Positions 27,362-36,556 are shown, counted from the first letter of the stretch. The stretch is 64,000 nucleotides of DNA from Thiodiazotropha sp040506275 (GCA_040506275.1 JBEVXD010000003.1:248001-312000), one strand, 5' to 3'. Numbers and translations are program-made. Notes: a model not told the origin generated them from the letters alone.

Positions 27362-28330
27362 ATGGATATTAAAAGCCTACGCCAACTCATCGCCGACGAT
27401 ATGGATGCTGTCGACAAACTGATCATTCAGCAACTGAAGTCCGATGTTGTGCTGATCAACCAGATTGGCGCTTACATCGTCCATAGTGGAGGTAAGCGCC
27501 TGAGGCCGATGATCGTGCTGTTGGCTGCGCGGGCCTGCGGTTATAACGGCGAAAAGCATATCAACCTTGCCTCCATCATCGAATTCATCCACACCGCCAC
27601 ACTGTTACATGATGATGTTGTTGACGGATCTGACCTGCGTCGCAATAGAGAGACTGCCAACGCTGTCTGGGGTAATGAGGCCAGCGTTCTGGTAGGAGAC
27701 TTTCTCTACTCCCGCTCATTTGAAATGATGGTGGAAGTCGGACAGATGCCCGTTATGGACATCCTCTCACACGCCACCAACCGGATCGCTGAGGGTGAGG
27801 TTCTACAATTATTGAATGTGCACAATCCGGAAACCACTGAATCTGACTACATGGAAGTGATCAAGCGTAAAACCGCCACTCTGTTCGAGGCAGGCTCTCG
27901 CCTTGGTGGAGTAGTTTCAGAGGCTCCAGAGGAACAACAACAGGCTTTAGCCGACTACGGCCTTCACCTGGGTATCGCATTTCAACTGGTTGATGATGCT
28001 CTGGATTATCACTCGAGCAATGATGATATCGGCAAAAATATCGGCGACGACCTGGCTGAGGGTAAACCTACCCTGCCACTGATCCAGGCGATGAAAAAGT
28101 CCGATGAGAAACAGCGCCAACGACTTGCTGCAATCATTGAAAATGGTGGACTTGAAGAGATCGATTTCGTCATGCAATCGATCAAAGATTGTGATGCGAT
28201 TGCTTATACAATGCAGCTTGCGCAGCAACAAGCTCAGCTTGCAAAACAGGCCCTGGAATCCATACCAAGCAACCCATACCGAGAGGCTCTTGCTGAACTG
28301 GCCGACTACTCAGTCGCCAGGACCCATTGA
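27362..28330 (+). CDS. ispB: Octaprenyl (polyprenyl) diphosphate synthase
   Basis: Makes the long isoprenoid side chain of ubiquinone from FPP and IPP. The 322-aa trans-prenyltransferase has the first aspartate-rich motif (LLHDDVVDGSDLRR) and the second (QLVDDALDY), both complete, plus the early GGKRLRPM. A tRNA-Pro gene follows on the same strand. In many gammaproteobacteria ispB is followed by a proline tRNA, as here. Confidence 0.93.
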   Translation: MDIKSLRQLIADDMDAVDKLIIQQLKSDVVLINQIGAYIVHSGGKRLRPMIVLLAARACGYNGEKHINLASIIEFIHTATLLHDDVVDGSDLRRNRETANAVWGNEASVLVGDFLYSRSFEMMVEVGQMPVMDILSHATNRIAEGEVLQLLNVHNPETTESDYMEVIKRKTATLFEAGSRLGGVVSEAPEEQQQALADYGLHLGIAFQLVDDALDYHSSNDDIGKNIGDDLAEGKPTLPLIQAMKKSDEKQRQRLAAIIENGGLEEIDFVMQSIKDCDAIAYTMQLAQQQAQLAKQALESIPSNPYREALAELADYSVARTH

Positions 28331-28483
28331 TCAGGCCAAACGATTCCGATAACATCTTTTGCTCTCTGCAGCGGAGATTCAGTCCAATGCAGAATAAGGA
28401 AATCTCTGAATATGTCAGGGTGCGCAGATGCCAAAGCACCGTCTCAAGACGTGACACATATCCTACTCATAGATTCCTGAAAT

Positions 28484-28560
28484 CGGGGTGTAGCTCAGCC
28501 TGGTAGAGCACTGCCTTCGGGAGGCAGGGGCCGGAGGTTCGAATCCTCTCACCCCGACCA
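28484..28560 (+). tRNA. tRNA-Pro (anticodon CGG)
   Basis: A 77-nt cloverleaf. The acceptor arms CGGGGTG and CACCCCG are perfect. The D arm contains AGCTCAGCCTGGTAGAGC, and the anticodon stem CTGCC/GGCAG encloses the loop TTCGGGA, giving anticodon CGG for codon CCG. The T arm GGAGG-TTCGAAT-CCTCT is standard. The CCA end is encoded. Confidence 0.97.
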
Positions 28561-28598
28561 ATAGATTCTATTCTCAGAACTACCCAGCACCAGACCAT

Positions 28599-29300
28599 TT
28601 AAATACTACATTCAAATGGGCATACCACTTCTTGAAACTCCAAAAGAGACGAGTAAGCACCAACGGATTGATTACTTTCAGCGCCACCAACCAAAACACA
28701 ATCAATCCCCGCCGCTTGAGCCCCGCCCAAGTCTCGCCTTACAGAGTCACCGATCACAAGGCACTGCTCTTTTGATAACTTCAGTTTATCCATCACCATT
28801 TCAAATGGTTTTGGCGATGGCTTTACCATCCCGTGATCAGAAGAAAATGAATAAGCTGAGAACAATTCCCAAACTTCCAGTTTCTTGAAAGATCTTACCC
28901 ACATCTCTTTTGGCGCCCAAATATCAATAACCAAAGATAGAATGAATCGTTCTCTAAGCCGTTTTAAGGCACGCAAATAGTGTTCAGGTATTTCGCCATG
29001 CTCATGATAGGTAAATGTTTTGATTATTTTATCTTTCTCTGGCTCAACTATCCTTCCCTTAGAACAGGCGTCGATAGCTTGAGATAGTGTAGGAAACCGA
29101 TGCCTGTACTCTTCAGTGGGATATTTTTCAGCCAGATACTCATAGACTTTATGAATAATCGTGTTGATATAATCCGGGGCCAATCTGCCACCAATTGATT
29201 TGTAATACTCTGAGAAATTTTCCTCTGTACCGAATCTGTCTTCCCCGAACATGAATGTGCTATTCATATCCAGCAATAGCGCCTGCTTCTCTTCAAACAT
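28599..29300 (-). CDS. HAD-superfamily hydrolase with variant motif I
   Basis: A 233-aa haloacid dehalogenase-like protein. Motif I reads LLLDMNST, so the nucleophile D11 is present but the second position is Asn13 instead of the Asp that serves as general acid/base in phosphatases. Motif III (MVKPSPKPFE) and motif IV (CLVIGDSVRRDLGGAQAAGI) are normal, and a cap of about 100 helical residues separates motifs I and II. The reaction may therefore differ from a plain phosphatase. The ATG at 29300 has AAGGG at 8 nt; another ATG lies at 29336. The coding sequence looks more AT-rich than its neighbours and lies directly behind the tRNA. Confidence 0.78.
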   Translation of the reverse strand: MFEEKQALLLDMNSTFMFGEDRFGTEENFSEYYKSIGGRLAPDYINTIIHKVYEYLAEKYPTEEYRHRFPTLSQAIDACSKGRIVEPEKDKIIKTFTYHEHGEIPEHYLRALKRLRERFILSLVIDIWAPKEMWVRSFKKLEVWELFSAYSFSSDHGMVKPSPKPFEMVMDKLKLSKEQCLVIGDSVRRDLGGAQAAGIDCVLVGGAESNQSVGAYSSLLEFQEVVCPFECSI

Positions 29301-29775
29301 TACAACTGCCCTTAATTGCAAATTGTGTAGTGTCATCTTATTTAACACATTTCCAGAACAACCAATGTCACAAGTCTTCGATCCACAACATCATTTACAA
29401 TAAATACCTGAAAAGCTGTATTTTTTCTGATATAGTGCCGTCTTCGTGGCGCCTGACCGGTTAGCGCCTATTACGATCAACAGATCGCCGATATAGCTTG
29501 AGCCGTTGCTTTTCCCTCATCTGGGGCACAGCTTCCCGCTTAATTGCAGAATTCTTTTTTCCAGCCCAGACCGGCTCCCGCCAGCATTGCTGATGCAGGG
29601 AGGGCAAGACTGGAGTACTTTTTTTATTCAAATATGCGCCCGAAAAATGTGTTCGGACGCTCATCAGAGATTAGAGCAAGCCTCTTTTCCTCTGCAAACC
29701 CCATATATTCAAGAAAATAATCAATACGTGGCCCAAAAAAATTGGCGCTGAGATTTGGTTATGGAGCACTATTTA
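29301..29775. other. Leader and promoter region of rhlE
   Basis: No gene that I trust is visible here; a short minus-strand frame at 29461-29664 has no recognisable domain. The region contains a sigma-70-like promoter at 29408-29436, then about 335 nt before the rhlE start. This leader has a GGCGC/GCGCC hairpin at 29448-29468 and T-rich stretches. Confidence 0.5.
29408..29436 (+). promoter_or_regulatory. Putative sigma-70 promoter of rhlE
   Basis: The -35-like CTGAAA (29408-29413) and -10 TATAGT (29431-29436) have a 17-nt spacer in an AT-rich context, far upstream of the rhlE start codon. Confidence 0.45.
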
Positions 29776-31203
29776 ATGTCATTTGAAAATCTCGGCCTTT
29801 CGGCTGAACTCCTGCGCGCAGTAAGCGAGCAGGGTTATACTGAAGCTACGCCTATCCAACGCAATGCGATACCGGTAATCCTTGCTGGTAAGGACGTCAT
29901 GGCAGGCGCCCAGACCGGTACTGGTAAAACTGCTGGCTTCACCCTGCCTCTGTTGCAGCGCTTGTCTGAAAAATCACCTAACAATGGTCATCGCCCAGTT
30001 CGGGCATTGGTTCTCACACCCACCCGTGAACTAGCTGCCCAGGTAGCTGATAGTGTGGAGACCTATGGTCGCCACTTACCACTGCGCTCCGCCGTGGTCT
30101 TTGGTGGCGTTAAAATCAATCCTCAGATTGCGAAGTTGCGCCGGGGTGTTGATATCCTGGTCGCCACACCGGGCCGGCTATTGGATCACGCCAGTCAGAA
30201 GACCGTGGATCTTTCAAAGGTCGAGATATTGGTTCTGGATGAAGCCGATCGCATGTTGGATATGGGGTTTATACATGACATCCGTAAAGTCATGGCACTG
30301 CTACCCACCAAAAACGCACGCCAGACCCTGCTTTTTTCTGCCACCTTCTCAAGTGATATCAAAAAGTTGGCTGACCGTTTACTGGACCACCCTGAACTGA
30401 TCGAAGTTGCACGTAGAAACACAACAGCCGAACGGATTAAGCAGGTTGTTCATCCGGTAGACAAAAATCGTAAAAGAGAGATGCTGAGCCACATGATCGG
30501 CTCACAAAACTGGCGGCAGGTATTGGTCTTTACCCGTACAAAACATGGCGCAAATCGATTAGCTCAGCAGCTGGATAAGGATGGTTTAAGTGCATCTGCA
30601 ATTCATGGAAATAAAAGTCAGGGTGCACGGACTAGAGCACTGGCCGGTTTTAAAAGTGGTGAAATACGCGTTCTAGTCGCCACAGATATCGCTGCACGGG
30701 GCTTGGATATCGATCAGCTTCCTCATGTTGTTAATTATGAACTACCCAATGTACCAGAAGATTATGTACATAGAATCGGCCGTACGGGACGTGCAGGAAA
30801 TGAAGGTGAAGCGATGTCTCTTGTTTGTGTTGATGAACACAAGTTATTGAGAGACATTGAGCGCCTTTTGAAAAAACCAATCCCGGAAGTTGTTATTGAG
30901 GGCTATAAACCCGACCCATCAATCAAGGCTGAACCGATTAAAAAGCAGAGGAACGCAAGCACTCAGAACCGTGGCAAAAGACGGCCGGGAAATAGCAAAA
31001 AAGAGACTAATAGTAGCGCTAAGCGACCTGGAAACAGACATCAGAGTGCTAAAGCAAAAGATTCCGGCGAGAAGCAATCAACCTCAAAGGCGCCTCACAA
31101 ACGCAGCCGACAAGATCAGGGCCGGAACAACAATAACTCCGCATCTAAACACGCGCGCCCAGGGAGAAGAAAGGAGACTGCTGCACTATTAACAGGCAGC
31201 TGA
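29776..31203 (+). CDS. rhlE: DEAD-box RNA helicase RhlE family
   Basis: An ATP-dependent RNA helicase acting in ribosome assembly and RNA decay. The 475-aa protein has the Q motif (ATPIQRNAIP), motif I AQTGTGKT, PTRELA, DEAD, SAT, the second RecA domain with TDIAARGLDID, and motif VI HRIGRTGRAG. A basic, low-complexity tail from about residue 385 is rich in Lys, Arg, Ser and Asn and is probably the RNA-binding extension. The start MSFENLGLS at 29776 has GGAG at suitable distance. The long leader suggests regulation at the RNA level, as seen for cold-induced helicases. Confidence 0.92.
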   Translation: MSFENLGLSAELLRAVSEQGYTEATPIQRNAIPVILAGKDVMAGAQTGTGKTAGFTLPLLQRLSEKSPNNGHRPVRALVLTPTRELAAQVADSVETYGRHLPLRSAVVFGGVKINPQIAKLRRGVDILVATPGRLLDHASQKTVDLSKVEILVLDEADRMLDMGFIHDIRKVMALLPTKNARQTLLFSATFSSDIKKLADRLLDHPELIEVARRNTTAERIKQVVHPVDKNRKREMLSHMIGSQNWRQVLVFTRTKHGANRLAQQLDKDGLSASAIHGNKSQGARTRALAGFKSGEIRVLVATDIAARGLDIDQLPHVVNYELPNVPEDYVHRIGRTGRAGNEGEAMSLVCVDEHKLLRDIERLLKKPIPEVVIEGYKPDPSIKAEPIKKQRNASTQNRGKRRPGNSKKETNSSAKRPGNRHQSAKAKDSGEKQSTSKAPHKRSRQDQGRNNNNSASKHARPGRRKETAALLTGS

Positions 31204-31236
31204 CTTTTCAACTGAGTTGTTTGAGCTTTTGAATCT

Positions 31237-31264
31237 GATATCTACCTGTGTGCAGGTAGATATC
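31237..31264. terminator. Perfect 12-bp hairpin behind rhlE
   Basis: GATATCTACCTG and CAGGTAGATATC are exact inverted repeats around the loop TGTG, 34 nt after the rhlE stop. There is no T-run, so it may be a 3'-end stabiliser rather than an intrinsic terminator. Confidence 0.5.
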
Positions 31265-31308
31265 ATCCACCTCCCAACTCAAACTTCATTACCCATTTAA
31301 GCAGACCT

Positions 31309-31434
31309 GTAGGTCGGATAAGCGAAGCGCCATCCGACGTAACCCTCTAAAGATCACATCAAAGCTTCTAAAAACCAATTGAGGCTTTTCAACATCATCA
31401 CATTGTCGGATGGCGCTTCGCTTATCCGACCTAC
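31309..31434. repeat. REP pair (BIME-like), two inverted 30-nt copies
   Basis: The plus-strand copy at 31309-31338 consists of GTAG followed by GTCGGAT, a 12-nt loop and ATCCGAC. An exact reverse-complement copy lies at 31405-31434, with 66 nt between them. The 5' GTAG before a short palindrome is the hallmark of REP elements processed by RAYT transposases. No RAYT gene is in the window. Confidence 0.85.
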
Positions 31435-31475
31435 GTTTGAGTGATAAGTAAAACTCTACAGACTACATAGCGTGC

Positions 31476-31751
31476 TTACCAATACAGAGGAACACCGACA
31501 TCAATCAGGATGCTCCCGTAGCCTTCATCCATTCCGCCCTGCGGTTTAGCTACAGATTTTGCATATCCCTTTCCCGAATGAAGAATCGAGCTACCATAAG
31601 AATCACCAATTCCTGGCTGAATCGCAGTTGCCTGTTTAGATGAGTCTGGTAAACCATCATAAAGGTCAGGATTGTTCCCAGTCACATCAAATGCACCGGC
31701 ATACAGATTGGTTGACATAATCATAGCCGCTGTAATCATAATTTTTTTCAT
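31476..31751 (-). CDS. Small exported protein of unknown function
   Basis: A 91-aa protein with a signal peptide (MKKIMITAAMIMSTNLYAGA, cleavage probably after YAG or AGA). The mature part of about 70 residues is rich in Gly, Ser, Asp and Tyr (GDSYGSSILHSGKGYA, GYGSILIDVG). There are no cysteines and no recognisable domain. The GAGGAG ribosome-binding site at ideal distance from the ATG at 31751 argues that it is real. I do not recognise the family. It stands alone, flanked by a REP pair and an AT-rich spacer. Confidence 0.65.
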   Translation of the reverse strand: MKKIMITAAMIMSTNLYAGAFDVTGNNPDLYDGLPDSSKQATAIQPGIGDSYGSSILHSGKGYAKSVAKPQGGMDEGYGSILIDVGVPLYW

Positions 31752-32225
31752 CACAATCTCCTCGTAAGATCAAATTAAATGCAGTTAACCCTGCTTTCAA
31801 TTCTATCTACGCAGACAACAGGAGAATGGATTCGTATGGTGTGATATTAACCGTACAATAAATACTAACGATATATTCTTTTAGTTAACCTCAATGCTCA
31901 GTACTTTCTTACAGAGCTGAGATTAGGGGTCAAACCAAACATAAACATAGGATACGAATATATGCTGAGGATTGGGGGTTATTAGGTACTCTTATATACC
32001 AACCCTGAAATAAAACCAGTAACAACACAGCTGACCATAGTCACTTTTATTACTGGCTTCCTTTATGAAACATAAGCTCAACCTCCCTATAAACTTATTG
32101 ACATAGCAATCTAATGGGAACATCAACAATTGGCACAATATTAGAATCTCGCATTATTCGCACTCTCAAATTTAGAGACCAAAAAACACAAGAGCGTCTT
32201 GACACAAATCAACTGGTGAAATGAA
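31752..32225. other. AT-rich intergenic region
   Basis: These 474 nt contain no supported gene. They must hold the promoters of the divergent small exported protein gene and the LysE gene. I see no clear operator or riboswitch. Confidence 0.5.
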
Positions 32226-32849
32226 TTGGAAACCATCTACAGCTTTTTATTAGCAAGCATCCTGTTATGCATCAGCCCAGGTCCAGATAACATTTTTGTT
32301 CTGACTCAGTCAGCTCTGTTTGGAAGTAAAAAAGGGATTCTAGTAACACTTGGACTCTGTACTGGTTTGATCGTCCACACAACAGCAGTTGCGTTTGGCG
32401 TTGCAGCAATCATCAAAGCATCACCCTTTGCTTTCACAATGCTCAAGTATATTGGTGCCTTCTACCTTCTCTATCTTGCATGGCAGGCATTTTCTACATT
32501 ACTGAAGAATTTAGGCGATACACAGAGTAACAGGCTGTCTGACTTTCAGTTTTATCGTCGCGGTATCATTATGAATATATCCAACCCCAAGGTAACCATA
32601 TTCTTCCTTGCTTTTTTGCCACAGTTCACCAACCCAGATCAGGGTGGAGTGGTTCTGCAGATTTTATTCCTCGGTTTGTTATTCATCCTGATAACCTCAG
32701 TTGTATTTGGAGCTGTGGCAATTTTGGCTGGATCATTGGCTAGTTGGTTTAATCGTTCACCGATAGTTCAGATCTATCTTAACCGGGTAGCTGGGGTTGT
32801 ATATGCGACACTGGCATTGAACCTGCTTTTTGGTAGCAGTGTTGGATAG
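32226..32849 (+). CDS. LysE/RhtB family amino-acid exporter
   Basis: A 207-aa inner-membrane protein of the LysE family with six hydrophobic segments. The N-terminal signature (SILLCISPGPDNIFVLTQSALFGSKKG) and the NISNPKVTIFFLAFLPQF motif are diagnostic. Such proteins export amino acids or homoserine lactone-like compounds, and the substrate is not predictable. The normal family N-terminus METIYSFLLAS begins here with TTG, and an in-frame stop lies just upstream, so TTG is the only plausible start. The ribosome-binding site is weak, which suggests low expression. Confidence 0.88.
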   Translation: METIYSFLLASILLCISPGPDNIFVLTQSALFGSKKGILVTLGLCTGLIVHTTAVAFGVAAIIKASPFAFTMLKYIGAFYLLYLAWQAFSTLLKNLGDTQSNRLSDFQFYRRGIIMNISNPKVTIFFLAFLPQFTNPDQGGVVLQILFLGLLFILITSVVFGAVAILAGSLASWFNRSPIVQIYLNRVAGVVYATLALNLLFGSSVG

Positions 32850-32859
32850 TGTTCTGCAA

Positions 32860-32887
32860 GGTGCGGCAGGCCGCACCCTACAATTTT
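32860..32887. terminator. Hairpin between convergent lysE-type gene and tex
   Basis: GGTGCGG-CAGG-CCGCACC is followed after 5 nt by a five-T run on the plus strand. It is a plausible but weak terminator for the LysE gene. Confidence 0.5.
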
Positions 32888-32931
32888 TAATCTTACCTTG
32901 CTTCTGGGTGAAGATTATTTGTTTGCACTCT

Positions 32932-35247
32932 TCAGGTCTTTCCCAGCTTTGCAAAGGCTTCTGCCATTGCGCCTCTTGGTGCAGGAGAGGGTTTTCTTTT
33001 TGCTTTTGCAGTTTGACGATGACTATCCGATTTTGTTTTGCGATTTGGATTATCACTCCGGGATGACGAGGAGTCTTCACTCAATCGCATTGTCAGGGCA
33101 ATTCGTTTGCGCGGTATATCAACCTCCATTACCTTGACCTTAACCAGGTCTCCAGCCTTGACCACATCACGAGTATCTTTTACGAACTTATCGGCAAGAG
33201 CTGAGATGTGCACCAATCCATCCTGATGAACTCCGATATCTACAAAAGCACCGAAGTTGGTTACATTGGTGACGACACCCTCCAGAACCATGCCACTTTC
33301 CAGATCCTTTAGATTTTCAACACCCTCTTTGAAAGTCGCTGTTTTAAACTCTGGCCGTGGATCACGCCCAGGTTTATCTAGCTCATGAATGATATCTTCT
33401 ACGGTAGGTTGACCAAACTTTTCATCTGTATAGTCTTTTGCAGATAATGACTTTAGAAATGAGGTATCACCAATAACCCCGGACATTTCCCGTCCAGTTT
33501 TTTGCAGGATACGCTCCACTACCGGATAGGCCTCAGGGTGTACAGCAGATGCATCAAGTGGATTCGCACCATTCATTATGCGCATAAAACCCGCGCACTG
33601 TTCGAAAGCCTTTTCACCAATACGTGGCACCTTAAGAATCGCCTTTCGATCAGTAAAAATGCCATTTTTGTCTCGATATTTGACCAGATTGTCTGCCATT
33701 AAAGACGAGAGTCCAGCCACACGATTAAGCAATGGCGCTGATGCCATATTGATATCGACACCAACACCATTCACACAGTCCTCCACCACCGCATCAAGCT
33801 GCCGTGCCAATTTTGACTGCGAAACATCATGCTGATACTGCCCAACACCGATCGCCTTGGGTTCAATTTTTACCAGCTCTGCCAAAGGATCCTGCAGACG
33901 TCGCGCTATCGAGACAGCGCCTCGCAGTGAAACATCCAATCCGGGAAACTCATGTGCGGCAAATTCCGATGCTGAATAGACAGATGCGCCGGCCTCACTG
34001 ACCATTACTTTAGAGAGACGCAATTCGGGATGAAGTTTGATCAGGTCAGCTACAAGTCGATCAGTCTCACGTGAAGCCGTACCATTTCCAATACTGACCA
34101 GTTCCACCTTGAATTTGGCAGCCAGTTCAGCCAATACCCTGAGTGACTCCTGCCACTGTTTTTTTGGCGCGTGGGGGTAGATTGTAGCGGTATCAAGCAG
34201 TTTACCTGTGTCATCCACAACCGCCACTTTCACACCGGTTCTCAAGCCGGGATCCAATCCTATGGTAGCGCGGGGACCAGCCGGTGCCGCAAGTAGCAAA
34301 TCATGCAGGTTTCGAGCAAATACTTTGATCGCTTCCTCTTCAGCTGCTTCGCGCAGCCGGGTTTTCAGATTGTTATCCAGATGTGTGAAGATCTTGATTC
34401 GCCACGCCCAACGCACAACACCACTCAACCAGGCATCTGCAACCCGACCCTCATCGCGAACCTGAAAGTGTCTGGCGATCATGCGCTCAGCCGCGCCCAT
34501 TTCACCGGTTTTCAATTCAGCATCTTCCGGCAGAATCAATTCCAGGCTGAGCACCCCTTCCTGACGGCCCCGAAACAGGGCCAGTGCCCGGTGGGATGGA
34601 ATTTTAATAATCGATTCAGAAAAGTCGAAATAGTCCGAAAATTTTGCACCTTCCTGTTGTTTGCCTTCGACTACATTGGATGAAAGCATACCGTGATCCC
34701 AAAGGTATTCACGCAGACGCCCTACAAGCTCAGCATCTTCTGCGAACTGCTCCATCAGAATCTGCTTTGCCCCATCAAGTGCGGCATCGATATCGGCAAC
34801 GCCTTTCTCACTATCCAGAAACGACTCTGCCTGCTGCTGAGGATCCAAAGTAGGATCATTGAGTAGTGCCTCAGCTAATGGCGCTAAGCCTGCTTCACGG
34901 GCAATCTGAGCTTTTGTACGACGTTTCTGCTTATAGGGTAGATAGAGATCTTCCAGACGTGTTTTTGTATCTGCAGCCAGGAATGCAGCCTTCAACTCAC
35001 TGTTCAGCTTCCCTTGCTCCTGAACAGATTTAATCACCGCATCTCTACGCTCTTCCAGCTCACGGAGATAATCGAGACGTTCCACTAAATTTCGCAGCTG
35101 AGTATCGTCCAGCCCACCAGTGGCCTCTTTACGATATCGTGCAATGAAAGGAACCGTTGCACCCCCTTCCAGTAAACCGACTACGGCATCGACCTGGTTA
35201 ATTCGTACACTCAGCTCATCAGCAATACGTTGCGCAATTGACATCAA
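32932..35247 (-). CDS. tex: Tex family transcription accessory protein
   Basis: A 771-aa RNA-binding protein. The domains are an N-terminal helical region (VDAVVGLLEGGATVPFIARYRKEATGGLDD, about 20-50), a YqgF-like RNase H fold (IGLDPGLRTGVKVAVVD, about 330), helix-hairpin-helix motifs (about 500-570), and a C-terminal S1 domain (GMVLEGVVTNVTNFGAFVDIGVHQDGLVHIS, about 650-720). A basic tail follows. Homologues influence transcription and RNA turnover. A second ATG lies at 35244. Confidence 0.95.
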   Translation of the reverse strand: MMSIAQRIADELSVRINQVDAVVGLLEGGATVPFIARYRKEATGGLDDTQLRNLVERLDYLRELEERRDAVIKSVQEQGKLNSELKAAFLAADTKTRLEDLYLPYKQKRRTKAQIAREAGLAPLAEALLNDPTLDPQQQAESFLDSEKGVADIDAALDGAKQILMEQFAEDAELVGRLREYLWDHGMLSSNVVEGKQQEGAKFSDYFDFSESIIKIPSHRALALFRGRQEGVLSLELILPEDAELKTGEMGAAERMIARHFQVRDEGRVADAWLSGVVRWAWRIKIFTHLDNNLKTRLREAAEEEAIKVFARNLHDLLLAAPAGPRATIGLDPGLRTGVKVAVVDDTGKLLDTATIYPHAPKKQWQESLRVLAELAAKFKVELVSIGNGTASRETDRLVADLIKLHPELRLSKVMVSEAGASVYSASEFAAHEFPGLDVSLRGAVSIARRLQDPLAELVKIEPKAIGVGQYQHDVSQSKLARQLDAVVEDCVNGVGVDINMASAPLLNRVAGLSSLMADNLVKYRDKNGIFTDRKAILKVPRIGEKAFEQCAGFMRIMNGANPLDASAVHPEAYPVVERILQKTGREMSGVIGDTSFLKSLSAKDYTDEKFGQPTVEDIIHELDKPGRDPRPEFKTATFKEGVENLKDLESGMVLEGVVTNVTNFGAFVDIGVHQDGLVHISALADKFVKDTRDVVKAGDLVKVKVMEVDIPRKRIALTMRLSEDSSSSRSDNPNRKTKSDSHRQTAKAKRKPSPAPRGAMAEAFAKLGKT

Positions 35248-35359
35248 TCATCCTGGCTTATAATTAGCGAGGCCGGGATAGTATCAAAGTGAGGATGGTG
35301 GTGAAATCTTGACTTTCTAAAATTCTCATCAGGCTACAGATAACACTCTGTTTTACCGC

Positions 35360-36106
35360 CTATGGCCTGAGCTTGAATGGCGCATCAAGACTATGACGCA
35401 TCAGATCCAGACCGACTCCCGACTGATATCTCAAGCTATCTGAGACAAATCCCTGCATGTGACAAACCAACGTATCGATCATCGATACCGGGCTTGGTAT
35501 CGCAACACTTACTGGCAGTTCGGTGATGGTTGCTTCAGCGACGGTGACGCCGGCTTCACTTTTAAGCCTGACATCTCTGCACACCTTTTGAACCAGGTTT
35601 TTCATCTCCAGATTATAGGGTAGACACTCAAAACGAAACTGTTTGATCCCACGCTCTCGTGCAGCAGAAACCAACCTTTCCAATAAACGACGGCCAATCC
35701 CTTTACCCTGCATCTCATCTGTGACAGTCAAACCGACTTCAGCAGATTCAGAATCATCTGCCAGGCGAATAAAGCGACCAATAGCAACACCCGATTTTTC
35801 CAGGCCATTTTCATCCAATTCGACCATGCCCAGAGCAAAGTGATCCAGTTGATCGACCTCAGTAAAATAGGTCAACTCATCGTTGGATAATCGCTTTTTT
35901 TCATTCAGAAAACGGCGAAAACGTGACTCTTTGGAAAGCGAGTCAAAACCATCCGATAGTAGCGCCTTATCACCAGGTTGGACCAAGCGCATAACAATCC
36001 GCTCCCCACTTGGCAGAACCAGCACCTCCCGATATGAATCCTTATATTTCAACAATTTAATCACAACAACCACCTTCCCAGCGGAGAACCGCCAAGGGTT
36101 CAGCAT
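35360..36106 (-). CDS. GNAT family N-acetyltransferase
   Basis: A 248-aa protein with a GNAT domain at about residues 25-185. The acetyl-CoA loop reads EMQGKGIGRRLLERL (motif A) and is preceded by the beta-strand SAEVGLTVT. About 60 residues after the domain have no recognisable fold. The annotated ATG at 36106 gives about 15 extra residues; a GTG near 36064 with GGAAGG upstream is another possible start. The substrate is unknown. Confidence 0.75.
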   Translation of the reverse strand: MLNPWRFSAGKVVVVIKLLKYKDSYREVLVLPSGERIVMRLVQPGDKALLSDGFDSLSKESRFRRFLNEKKRLSNDELTYFTEVDQLDHFALGMVELDENGLEKSGVAIGRFIRLADDSESAEVGLTVTDEMQGKGIGRRLLERLVSAARERGIKQFRFECLPYNLEMKNLVQKVCRDVRLKSEAGVTVAEATITELPVSVAIPSPVSMIDTLVCHMQGFVSDSLRYQSGVGLDLMRHSLDAPFKLRP

Positions 36107-36409
36107 ATACCCATAATATTGTGCACTGCAACATATGACAATGGAATATAGTCATTGTTCAATACCTAAATTCTCATTTATCTCTGGCGCTGAAACCAAA
36201 TCACCATTAACCACCTGTAAATTAAGGTTATTATTGGCAATTCGTCATTCAGAATAAAAAGAGTTGATTTGAGCTGAGAAGTATCAGTAGTTGATGTTCT
36301 GAGATGTTTGAATTCTGAATACCGGGTTTTCACAGAAGAAAACGATCGTCAGAAAGGGAGGACTTCATACCTTCTATACGCTTTGGCTCACCGCATATGA
36401 TTAACCGTT

Positions 36410-36486
36410 GTAGGTCGGATAAGCGAAGCGCCATCCGACGTTTTTTAGGGGAATGATCAGATGCCACTTCCCTTATCTGATCTATG
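36410..36486. repeat. REP element with decayed inverted partner
   Basis: 36410-36439 is an exact copy of the 30-nt REP at 31309. At 36456-36486 an inverted partner can still be read, with about eight substitutions that destroy the GTCGGAT arm. Confidence 0.8.
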
Positions 36487-36556
36487 TTTTAACCCTGCTG
36501 TGACGGCGGGGTACATCTTGCCCATTAGGCTAAAAGTGAACTCTGCTTGATGATAT

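Noticed and set aside
28484..28560. tRNA-Pro as an active phage or island attachment site
   Set aside because: No integrase gene and no repeated tRNA 3' end are visible in the window.
29461..29664. 67-codon minus-strand open frame in the rhlE leader
   Set aside because: Basic C-terminus but no domain, no ribosome-binding site, and it runs against the leader of rhlE.
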